Assembly: GCA_033182465.1 (NCBI GenBank)
Contig: CP137321.1
Coordinates: 1,798,001-1,862,000 of the forward strand
Direction of reading: 5' to 3'
DNA from: Sanghuangporus weigelae
Taxonomy: Eukaryota > Basidiomycota > Agaricomycetes > Hymenochaetales > Hymenochaetaceae
Length of the DNA stretch: 64,000 nt
This document shows positions 45,982 to 55,968 of the stretch, piece by piece. The notes under the pieces were generated by a model, which saw only the letters and a program-made list of their open reading frames with translations, searched no databases and was not told the origin of the DNA. Position 1 is the stretch's first letter, and every line of letters begins with the position of its first letter. The position numbers and the translations under genes were made by a program.

Positions 45982-48100
45982 ATGCATTTTGACAAGCTTT
46001 CTACAATTGCTCGTTTCAAGAATCAATGCCCCTTCCTCAAGGGGACCAAGATGTCCACACTCAGGTCCCTCTGCACCTCGGCCTCCGCCCGTTTCCCGAC
46101 TCTCTCCCAGTTGTCCGAGCGTGCCGCAGGTTGCCCCATCATGGGCCCGGCTCTCGCTGTTCGCTCGACCCAGATTGCCGCCCAACAGACTCGCGGCTAC
46201 GCTTCTGTCGCCGGTGCCTCAGAGATCCAGGGCATCCACGCTCGTGAGGGTGTCTTCCCCCCGTCTCACCCGCATATCCCTGGCAACGGAACTACTGGCA
46301 TCGAAAAGTGTCCTCACGCGGCCGCCGCCCGCCGCGCGGCAGAGATTGCACAGGCTCTAGCGGTTGCGAAGGAAGAGAAGGCTGCTGCAGCTGCCGGGGC
46401 CGAAAAAGGAAAGAAGACTGAAGCTGCCACAGTGCACGATGAAGGCTTCAACTATGACGCTTTCTACTCTGAGGAGCTTGACAAAAAGCACAAGGACAAG
46501 AGTTACAGATACTTCAACAATATCAATCGCCTTGCGGCCAAGTTCCCAATCGCTCACACTGGCGAGGTCGAGGAAGAAGTCACCGTTTGGTGCGCTAATG
46601 ACTACCTCGGAATGGGCAAAAACCCGATTGTTCTCGAGACCATTCAGTGAGCACTTGTATTTCAAATTTTCTGTCACATGGACCTTATTTTCTAATTTCT
46701 TCCCTAGTCGTACTTTGGACAAGTATGGTCACGGTGCTGGCGGAACGCGCAACATTGCTGGTAATGGCGCGATGCACCTTTCTCTCGAGGAAGAAGTTGC
46801 AGTGTTGCACCGCAAACCGGCAGCTCTGGTATTCTCGTCTTGCTATGTCGCGAATGACGCTACTCTCGCCACGCTCGGTTCCAAACTACCTGGTTGTGTC
46901 TTCTTCTCGGACAAGATGAACCACGCTTCCATGATCCAAGGCATGCGTCACTCCGGTGCGAAGCGCGAGATTTTTGAGCATAATGATCTCAAGGATCTCG
47001 AAATGAAGCTTGCGAAGTACCCAAAGGAAACACCTAAAATTATTGCCTTCGAAAGTGTTTATTCCATGTGCGGAAGCGTCGGACCCATCGCGGAGATATG
47101 CGACCTGGCGAAACAGTATGGTGCTTTGACCTTTTTGGATGAGGTCAGCCTTCTATCACGGCATACCCAATCATGAGCTTCAGCTGACGAACTTTAGGTA
47201 CACGCGGTCGGAATGTACGGACCTCGGGGTGCTGGTGTTGCCGAACATCTCGACTGGGACGCCCATGTTCGCGCTGGTAACTCGCCTCATGCCATTCCAG
47301 GCAGTGTGGCTGATCGCGTTGATATTATCACCGGTACACTTGGCAAGGCTTACGGCGCTGTCGGAGGTTACATTGCCGGTTCAACTGACTTTGTTGACAC
47401 GATTCGGTCTTACGCTCCTGGTTTCATCTTCACGACGTCTCTTCCGCCGGCCACTGTTGCAGGTGCTCAGGCTAGCATTGCATACCAGAGAGAACACTTG
47501 GGTGATCGCCGTCTCCAGCAACTGAATGCTCGTAAACTCAAGGCTCGCCTTGAGGAGCGCGGTATCCCCGTCGTTCCCGGACCTTCACACATCGTTCCCG
47601 TTCTTGTCGGTGATGCAGCCCTTGCTAAAGCCGCTTCTGATATGCTTTTGTCGGATCACTCGATCTACGTACAGAGCATCAATTACCCCACTGTTGCGCG
47701 CGGCGAAGAGCGCCTCCGCATCACGCCGTCCCCAGGTCACACGGTTGAGCAATTGGAGCACCTCGTCCAAGCGATTGATTCGGTCTTTATTCGTCTTGGT
47801 ATTCGTCGCTTCGAGGACTGGGTTGCGGTTGGTGGACGCGCTGGTGTTGCTGTTCCCGGCGCGAAGCCCGTCACGCCAATCTGGAACGACAAACAGCTTG
47901 GTCTCCTTGACGGCACGGCTCCCGTTCAGTTGAAGCAAGGTGAAAAGACGCCCATTAACACTGCTGCGGGTCGCATTGCTGTGGCGCGTTTCGACCGCCT
48001 CCTTGGTCCCGCGAACAACACTGTTCCATATGCGAACACCTTGTTCAACCCCGCCGCTATCGCGCACCATATACCGACTCCGATTGCGGCTACTGCTTAA
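45982..48100 (+). CDS. HEM1: 5-Aminolevulinate synthase, mitochondrial
   Basis: PLP enzyme making 5-aminolevulinate from glycine and succinyl-CoA, first step of heme synthesis. Three exons (45982-46646, 46708-47143, 47198-48100), 667 aa. The N-terminus carries three Cys-Pro heme-regulatory motifs: QCPF (Cys16), GCPI (Cys51) and KCPH (Cys110). Core: [112 protein letters not shown] and the PLP-lysine loop [16 protein letters not shown]. The C-terminal 130 residues extend past the bacterial length, as in fungal forms. Start at 45982 fits [13 protein letters not shown]; the Met at 45916 is in frame but less family-like. Confidence 0.96.
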
Positions 48101-48632
48101 ATCGAGGAAATAGCAAGTTTTAATGGAGCTCTTGAAATAGTTAATTTAAACAGACATCCTGTCGTTTGCTTGTCTGTCACAAAGTACCTACTGCTAAAGC
48201 AGTCAATTGATAGTTTGAACGGAAATTGTGTTCATAGGTCTGATATTTGAGAGCTTTGAAACGATGAAGATAAGATGTGATTCGATCTCACGTGGTTCTG
48301 CGTGATTAGATTACTTAGTTCCGTCACCTGAAGCGTATTTTCAATTTGTTTCTTCTGCTTTCTTTACTTACGGTGCAGATGAATATTATCTTCATGATTT
48401 TATTTTTGATCATCTAATCTTATTAGTGATACACAGCTCGAACATATAAAATAACGGTACCGATACCAATATCTGATCAATCCGAACTGACGTCACGACG
48501 ATCGTGGTCAGCCATGTAGTTCAAATCGAGGCGTATAAGCATAGTATTATATGGCAGAAGTACTAGTATACAGGAACTTAGCTGCATCCTCTTCATCAGC
48601 CTCCCAGAATACTCCGAAACTACTTCCACGAA
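48101..48632. promoter_or_regulatory. Intergenic region between HEM1 and the SDR gene
   Basis: 532 bp, A/T-rich, holding the HEM1 3' UTR and the SDR promoter. No gene or clear element seen. Confidence 0.45.
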
Positions 48633-49418
48633 ATGTCCAAGCCATTTATTCTCATAACTCCAGCAACTCGAGGTCTCTCACTTGCTCTGGCCAGGCATTA
48701 TCTCAAAACAACAAATTTGCCTGTATATGCCACCCACCGCTCTGGGTCAGCGGATGATAATCACAAGAATATCTTGTCTTCGCTTTCTGGAGTTGATGGC
48801 AATAGGCTCAAGCTGCTACGCTTAGACCTTACGTCCGAGCCAAGTATTAAAGAAGCAGCATCGGCTCTGAAAAGCAGTCTTCCTGAGGCTTCCTTCCTTC
48901 ACACAGGCTTCTTCACAGGTGGCATGCTCTATCCAGAAAAACAGCCAGGAGATATCAACAACGAGAAGCTCCAAGAGACTTTCCAGATTAACGTTCTATC
49001 GCATCTACTACTCATCAAGCACTTCTCGCAGTTCTTGCCGGATGCCAAAGCCGCCCAATCAAACGGCAATGCCAGTTTATTGTCAAAGTGGGTCCATGTC
49101 TCCGCGCGCGTGGGCAGCATCTCGGATAACAAGAAGGGCGGATGGTACTCCTACCGCGCGTCCAAGGCGGCTTTGAACCAAGTGATCAAGACGTTTGATA
49201 TTCAACTTACGATGCGCAAGACGCCTACTATCTGCGTCGGCGTTCATCCCGGAACGGTGAAAACGGAGCTCTCGAAGGACTTTTGGAGCAGTGCCCCGAA
49301 GGGAGAATTGTTCGAGCCGGAGTATGCGGCAGACCGTCTAGCTAATGTCGTCGGAAAGTTGACGGAGGAGCAGAGGGGCAAGGTCTGGGACTATGATGGC
49401 AAGCAAGTTCCGTGGTAA
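48633..49418 (+). CDS. Short-chain dehydrogenase/reductase, C-factor-like
   Basis: NAD(P)-dependent oxidoreductase of unknown substrate, 261 aa. Rossmann start FILITPATRGLSLALARHYL has a TxxxRGLxxAL pattern in place of the usual TGxxxGIG, as in C-factor/sepiapterin-like forms. The catalytic region holds YSYRASKAALNQV (YxxxK) with a preceding SARVGSIS serine. The 'N-A-G' block is replaced by LHTGFFTG. The C-terminus HPGTVKTELSKDF gives the conserved PGxVxT. Single-exon reading ends VPW at 49418. A canonical intron (donor 49415, acceptor 49472) would instead splice to TGA at 49474-49476 and give the same last residue. Confidence 0.88.
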   Translation: MSKPFILITPATRGLSLALARHYLKTTNLPVYATHRSGSADDNHKNILSSLSGVDGNRLKLLRLDLTSEPSIKEAASALKSSLPEASFLHTGFFTGGMLYPEKQPGDINNEKLQETFQINVLSHLLLIKHFSQFLPDAKAAQSNGNASLLSKWVHVSARVGSISDNKKGGWYSYRASKAALNQVIKTFDIQLTMRKTPTICVGVHPGTVKTELSKDFWSSAPKGELFEPEYAADRLANVVGKLTEEQRGKVWDYDGKQVPW

Positions 49419-50212
49419 GTCTTTCCGTCGCTTCGGTACTGAGGTGTTTGAAGCTGACTGTCTCTCATGCAGGTGATGAACTGTTCCAAAGTATTGGGAC
49501 ATACTATCGGTTCTGGACCTAGGGCTAGATATTTCGTCTGTGTCGTTGTATCGTCCAGAGAATACTGGAACCTCCTTTGGTTTCCTGTAATCCGATTCTT
49601 CTCAGGTCCTATTGCACCACATACGTCATGTCAATCAGTTGCTTAATGAAGAATTAACGAACCTGAGAGAATTCGCATACTGCACTGCATTTCAGGCACA
49701 GTTCGTCAAATCGAATAAATAGCATTTGTCTTCTCTTCCATGTATTCATGACGGAAGCAAATCCTGTATGCGTGAAAGCGCGGCTAGTTCTGTCGAGTCA
49801 TGCAAGGTGGATAAGATTTCGATATCGCTGAGTCAACGTCAGCGCAGCAAGCTGACGTGCTCCCCGTCATCAGTTTAAACCAGGTCCTAGGTAGGAAGCA
49901 CCACAGCCTGGGAGTCGGCGCTACTTTAAAGACGCGACAATGGAGAACCGCACTCTCACCGTCGTTTTGGGTGGGAGCAAAACCGAAAGGCATTCCGTTT
50001 ATGGTAAGATGCACGCCGGCAAAGTCACTATAAATGTCTCCGTGAGCTTGAAAACGGTCGTGAAACGATCCTGAAACAGCCAGTGGTTCGTGGATCGGTG
50101 CTGCGCATAGTCTGAGCATGCATAAGTCTGACATCACTGGGCGCTTATATCCTTAAAAGGCGATGCTGGTAGTATAAAAGAGTTGTCAGGCAGAGACATC
50201 AACATATCAGCC
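49419..50212. other. Intergenic region between SDR and small repeat protein
   Basis: 794 bp. A 117-codon minus-strand frame (49784-50137) has no family match and is probably chance. The right end holds a TATA promoter. Confidence 0.45.
50173..50180 (+). promoter_or_regulatory. TATA box
   Basis: TATAAAAG, 40 bp before the ATG of the small repeat protein. This is the clearest TATA element seen in the window, and fits a gene with strong or inducible expression. Confidence 0.6.
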
Positions 50213-50902
50213 ATGACCACTTCTACATCCACTGACAACAGAGGTAAGTGATATTTCAAGGGCAAATTGTGTTAGAGGGCTTATAGCTCACGTTGTCAAC
50301 ACAGAGCGTCTCGACACTCCTTCCCCTTATCAAGCAGCCTTGAACGACGAAGCTCGTCCATCTAATTCAATCTTCGAAGAGAATAAATTCGGAGAAATGC
50401 GACCTGTAGATACCGGGAACGGCTCCAACTCGCTTCCTGAGCGAAAGCTTCCAGCTCCTTCCGACACGGTCTACGGCGAGAACCAGTACGGAGAGCTTCA
50501 TCGCGAAGAGACCGACCCGGATCTTCTTCGACAACAACTTCATCCAGTAGACTACAGTGGTGATGAATTCGGGAGAGATACGAAAGAGCGAGTCGGCCCG
50601 GACGAAATTTATCCTGAGAATAGGTTCGGCGAGCTAGGGAGGGCAGACACCTTTACTCCGCACGAGCACACACATCTTACGGAGAAGCTCAAAGGTGAGA
50701 TATATGCTTCATCAATCTGCGCAAGTGAAGCTCATGTCAGTATCAAGGGATGGCAGGGCATGTAGTGGATAAGCTTACTGGACACCATCACCACCATTCT
50801 CCTCCTCCTCAGGAGCAAGGCAACGCAGTGAAGGTAAGTATGTGCATTTTGTGACGAGGCCACAGCACTCATATTGTTTAACAGTCAGAACCTATTGAAT
50901 AA
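50213..50902 (+). CDS. Small acidic protein with ENxFGE repeats
   Basis: Not recognised. Four exons in phase: MTTSTSTDNR (start 50213), a long exon to CTCAAAG, VDKLTGHHHHH..., and SEPIE ending at 50902. About 165 aa, hydrophilic. A motif recurs at regular spacing: FEENKFGEMRP, YGENQYGELHRE, YSGDEFGRDTKE, YPENRFGELGRA, suggesting a four-copy tandem repeat of about 40 residues. A His run (five His after TG) precedes a Pro run. No signal peptide or membrane segment. Likely disordered; the regular motif looks like a binding site. A TATA box lies 40 bp upstream. Confidence 0.75.
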
Positions 50903-51181
50903 GTCGAAATCGCAGTGACTATGACAGTGCATTTTATTTGTCTTGATTCATACAACAGTAATGTGAACAGAGGAGCTCGTAGCTTTCTGAGCATATATTA
51001 GCAGACTCGTAGGATAGTTAGACAATATCAGCAAAGACTTGTCGAGACGCGAGATAACTTGAGGGTTAAAGCGGACACATTGTGTGATCGTCTGGGTAAC
51101 CGTCATTGGATCAATCGAAGGAACCAGCAAGAAAACAACGTCCAAACAGAGAAGTTCGTCTATAGTTTAGAGGACAACGGA
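50903..51181. other. Convergent intergenic region
   Basis: 279 bp between the small repeat protein and SFR1-like stop codons. No gene seen. Confidence 0.45.
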
Positions 51182-53421
51182 TTAGTCGTCGACAAAGTCC
51201 CCTTCGTCTTCGACCCAGCCGAGAGTTTCATGTGCAATTCCAAGCTGGTGAAGCATGCTGCCGAGTGTCTTTGCCTGCTTAGGAACCTGAGATTCGTCTT
51301 GCGGCTGTTCACCATGTGGTCCAGTTTCTTTGTTGTCCTTATTGAATGCTGTAGAATTATCTCTTTGTTCATAATAAGCCCCTCTCGGAGTCGGAGGCAA
51401 CATTGTCGCACGGGGCACAGCCGGCTCCTTGCGCAAGGCGTCGAATAGCTCGTGTTCGACCTTGGTAGGCGATTCTAGCTCGTCAGAATCAACGTCCTCT
51501 CCACGTATCTGCTCCTGCTTTGGCTGGTCCCAACCCCAACTACTCGAATGGGTGGATCCGGATGTGCCTGCCCAACCCCAGCCATCAGGTAAAGAGCCTT
51601 GGGATTTCGAGTGTGTCCCGGGATAAGGCGCTTCAGATGACTCCTCATTGTCGCGAACAATCTGCCAGAATTCCCATGCTGCCTCACGGCCCGCTACTCT
51701 CCACTTCTTAACTAGCCGTTCCAGTTTTTCCTCGTCTCCTTCCTCCTTGATCTTAATTGCTCGCTTTAGAAGTTGAATCTTCCGCTCGAGATCCTGAACA
51801 GTTCGTGAATTAGACATCTGGTACGATGTATCCGTCGTCGGCAAGGATGCTACGAGTGGAGATTTGAATGGAGCTTTAGCTTTCACACTGCTAGACAAAG
51901 GAGTCCGTGGTCGCGCAATAGTCGAGTCTAGCCGAGGTAACTTGCTGACAGGAGTGGAAGGTCTACCTGTATCACCATCAAACCCGGAGGCAGAGGAGAT
52001 CGGAAAAGACATCTTGCTATCTGAAAGTCCAGCATCAGGCGTGTTCGTGCTCCTCGTGTTTAAGTTCGACAAGAGGGGGGAACGGAAAGGAGAAGCGAGT
52101 TTTTTGTGCTGCCTTCGCTGTGATACTAGCGTCATACGTTTGGGTGCAGGTACGGGCTCTTTCTCGCCCGCCTCCCTAACTCGCTGGAATAGCTATCAGC
52201 TTAGGCGATCCGGAAGACTCGGAAATATCATAGTCACCTTGTTCGGTGAGCTCTGGGTCATCGCATTGGAAGTTTTCTGAGTAACATCTGGTGAACCTTT
52301 TGAACCCATCACTTTAGTAATTGCAGGGCGTGGTTCGCCATCCGGAGACAACGGCTGTTGATGGGAAACTGCCGTTGATACCGGCTCTTCTAGATGAGCT
52401 GATCCGTTGCGCGTTGGTTTGCATAACTCGCGGGTTAAGCTGAGGTCTCTTGCTATGCGATGCTAGACGGGTGATCAAGTCGTCTGTTGCCAAAAAAAAA
52501 GTTCAAATACTTACATTGTCTTCCTTGATACGGTCGGTATCAGCGCATATAGTCGAGTCCGTTAATCCAGTCACAAAGTAAGGAGAGGAGAACGCGATAC
52601 GAGGTATAATGTTCGAAGTCTTTGGAGTCGACGGAGCCTATGGATCCGTCACTCATGATGCTCATTGCATAAAGTAGGATACCCACAGTACTTCCGCCAG
52701 AATCCGAAAGAACTTTGACATCCTTGTGACCTTCGTCCGTACCTTGGTTGACCATAGAAATGTGATTCGTCGGCAATGCAACTCTCTCAGGCTGTGAGAA
52801 TATTAATTTGTTTGCGCATCGAGGGTAACAAGACGCTCACCGACGAGATAAACAAATCATTAGATAAACAAGGTGCCGACTTCAAGCGTATTCCGAAAGG
52901 AGATCGTAGAACGTTTGAAGCTTGTGGGGATTCAACACTTTCCGGCTTGGGTAGCACCGGGGGGACTGGAGATGAAGAAGGGATGGAACGCAATGCCCGT
53001 TGTAGAGTACTAGACTGCGCTCTCATACTTTCATGCTTTATCCCATGTTTGAGCGGAGATGCTTCAGATAGGCTAAAGACGTACAGTTGAAGAAAGTCCG
53101 TCCTTCAGGACTGCGAAAGGTGACAAAAGTGGCTAGCACAACGATTCATCAGGAGAAACGACACAAGTCCAAGTCTCAGCATCAACACACCAGGTTTGAG
53201 GCATTGATGGCCGAGCAGTCATTGGTTACACATATAATGTCCTCGGGACTAGTTAATTGTACGCTTGAGGTCTCTACGCTTCCAATAACGGGTGGTGAGG
53301 AGGGCAGAAGCTCAGCATGAACCAAGTTCGCATTTTCGCCGTCCGAGTCAGAGGTTGCCGCAGGAGAAGATGACAACGGTACTGCATCATATTTGTCCTG
53401 AGAGTTGCTTGTATGCTCCAT
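51182..53421 (-). CDS. SFR1: Sfr1/Mei5-like recombination mediator
   Basis: Probable partner of Swi5 that stimulates Rad51/Dmc1 strand exchange in DNA repair and meiosis. The call rests on the C-terminal coiled-coil: DLERKIQLLKRAIKIKEEGD, KLERLVKKWRVAGREAAWEF and WQIVRDN, which match the 'IK..E..LE.L..KWR.AGR.AAWE.W' block of fungal Mei5/Dds20 proteins. Everything before is Ser/Pro-rich disordered text in several exons (start 53421, MEHTSNSQDKYDAVPLSS), including PVPPVLPKPESVE and SPFRSPLLSN. The end adds EFWDALRK-like acidic text and GWVEDEGDFVDD. Exon junctions of the N-terminal half are my best guess. Divergent from PCH2, 174 bp apart. Confidence 0.7.
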
Positions 53422-53595
53422 TGTTGAGCACACGCATAAACGTGATGATTGAGCGATGGGGAATTCACGACGCGACGTGTTCATTGGAACCAAATTCGAA
53501 GTCACGCGATCACGGGAGCAGGAGTAAAGGCGACGCGCCGCCTCAGCTCGAGTCTCTCTGCCACACCAATCCTGCATTCCAATTCACAACTCATC
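53422..53595. promoter_or_regulatory. Bidirectional promoter SFR1-like/PCH2
   Basis: 174 bp between the starts of two meiosis-linked genes. No element recognised with confidence; co-regulation is inferred. Confidence 0.5.
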
Positions 53596-55565
53596 ATGCA
53601 CGGTGATGCGACTATGACCGGCAACTCCCTAGGTCCGACCGATGAAGACAGAAGCGTTTGGCCTGTGCATGGTAGGTCTTTTCCATATCACCAAGCCACT
53701 TGATGATACTGACTGGCTCAAAGTCGAGGTTTGCCTAACGGCACGGACGTCACAGTCCTTTGAATCGATTAGAAGATTGGTCTATCAGTATCTGATTGAA
53801 AACTATGGGGCCTTATTTATGCCACTGGTCCTGACTGGCTGGGAATCTGCTCCAATTCTACGGGACTGTATTGACAAGATTGTCGTGTCGGAAAGCGGTG
53901 AGCACTTCTCACATGCATGTTTTTGCGCTCAATGAAATCTTAACAGAATCGCAGCATGCTCATATCGTAGTCTTCCGATTGAGAAATGCTCATTACAAAT
54001 ACACGTATATCAGCTCTCTGAGGACTCGACGTATGAGAAACTTTCAACAAATCCCTCGGATACCAACGAGGAGTATACCGCAGGGTCAATATCCGTTCTC
54101 CCAAGCAAGGAACTGGAGGGTCTTTGGGAGAGCCTGTTCTACGATAGGGATGTGAAGTCACGCCTTTTGAACTACATTTACGCGACGATAGGCTTCAGTG
54201 ATGCTGATGTGGACTGTGAGCATTTACTTGGACCTGCAGATTACTCTTTCATGTGGCTTATCATCGTCCAGGCAACTTGGTATCTTGGAACCGCGTCATT
54301 CTTTTGCATGGTCCCCCTGGAACGGGAAAAACAAGTCTGTGTCGTGCGCTGGCGCAGAAGCTTAGCATCCGTCTTATAGATCGGTGAGCCTCGTAGTTCA
54401 CTATTGTTAATGGCGAGAGTATTTTTAAGTGTTCGTAGATATCCGAAAACACATTTGTTCGAGATTAATTCTCATTCCCTCTTTTCTCGATGGTTCTCAG
54501 AGTCTGGAAAGCTCGTTCAGAATCTTTTCTCTACTGTCAGCGAGATGGCAAGAGAAGAGGAGGATTTCGTTATCTTACTTATAGGTGAGTGACCGTTTTG
54601 TGAGAAAGCCGGCATTATCTTATCATATTCCTATCATCGAAGATGAGGTTGAGTCACTTACTTCTGCGCGTTCAAGCGCCATTTCTGGCAATGAACCCAG
54701 CGATGCCCTCCGTGTTCGTTTTCGTTCAGATTCGTATTCCAGCACTTGAGATTAATTAATTCGGTCAGGTTGTTAACGCCCTCCTGACGCAAATTGACCG
54801 GTTGAAGACTCAGAAAAACGTGCTTATCATGGCAACGAGTAATTTAGTCAAAGCTATAGGTAAAACTTAATCCGTTTTCCAATATCTCCATTTTCTTACC
54901 ACGAGTTCTTAGATTCGGCATTCGTGGATCGCGCAGATGTCGTTCAGTATATTGACTTCCCTACAGCCCAAGCGATCTATGACATACTCCGAAGTTCACT
55001 CGTGGAATTGATGAAGAAGGGTATCGTTGAATATCTTGTGAGCTTCAAGATATAATTTCATTTACATACCAATGAACTCACGTGTTGGCTTTCATGTTGG
55101 CTTCCAGGATGTTCCGGATTCCGGGACAGCTAAGGTCGCTTTTGACGCAAACAAGCATCAAGATATACTTGATGCAGACGAGCAAAGCCACGTTCATACT
55201 TTGAGTCACTTATCTCTTAGTTCAAACATGGACTCTTCTCGTTTTCTCGGAGCCAGCTTGTTCGCCATCGGCACAGAGTGCAATGTAAGTATCCTGCGAC
55301 GAACAGTAATCTTCCAGCACACGGTACTGATTTGTAATGTTAGGGTATATCAGGACGGTCTCTGCGGCGTCTGCCCGTTCTTGCGCATGCTCGGTACATT
55401 GGCACAATGCCAGTATCAAAATCCCGAGGAAAGTCGAACGGCAGACACGATGATGGTGCGAGAAAGCAAACGAAACCATCGCCTGTTGCTGTTAGAGTAT
55501 GGTTGGATGCTATGCGGAGAGTGGTTGAAGACGAGACCCGCAATCGTCAACACTTTGAATGCTGA
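53596..55565 (+). CDS. PCH2: Pch2/TRIP13 AAA+ ATPase
   Basis: AAA+ remodeler of HORMA proteins (Hop1, Mad2) in the meiotic checkpoint and spindle checkpoint. Start at 53596 ([10 protein letters not shown]), spliced to [20 protein letters not shown] and YQYLIENYG, then [20 protein letters not shown]. Walker [21 protein letters not shown], then [20 protein letters not shown], Walker [20 protein letters not shown], sensor and arginine finger area [39 protein letters not shown] and [16 protein letters not shown]. The end has [20 protein letters not shown] (TRIP13 'GLSGRVLRKLPFLAHA'), then a short tail ending QHFEC. About eleven exons in phase; no breaks seen, so it should be active. Confidence 0.94.
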
Positions 55566-55968
55566 ACGAGTTACGGAGAACCCAACTATTGCGCTTTTTC
55601 GGGAAGTCTTTCGAATTGTATTGCTAGTACTTCCGTGCACTTTCGCTTTGCAAGCTGCTTTCGCTGTGACGATATGCGAGGCTTATATTCTGATCCAGTA
55701 GAATATTGGACCAACACACTTAGACTCTTACTCACTTCGCATTTCACAAGTCTTTCTGCCAATTGCAATCTGTCATGTAAGTCGCCCAATGTTGAAAGAA
55801 TACGATATCGCAGTGATCGCCGCCGAATGATTTGCAACTAAGTTATACATCGGCACTAAGTGGAAATGTCTTGAAGGCTATGCTCTAATTACAAGTGATC
55901 TGGAATATACGAATCGATCAGCAACGATAAAGAAACAGGGAGATATATACATACCTAACAGTCCGAAG
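55566..55968. other. Convergent intergenic region
   Basis: 403 bp between the PCH2 and PPR-like stop codons. No gene or element seen. Confidence 0.45.

Noticed and set aside
49784-50137. 117-codon minus-strand frame
   Set aside because: No recognised motif and no splicing extension; likely chance.
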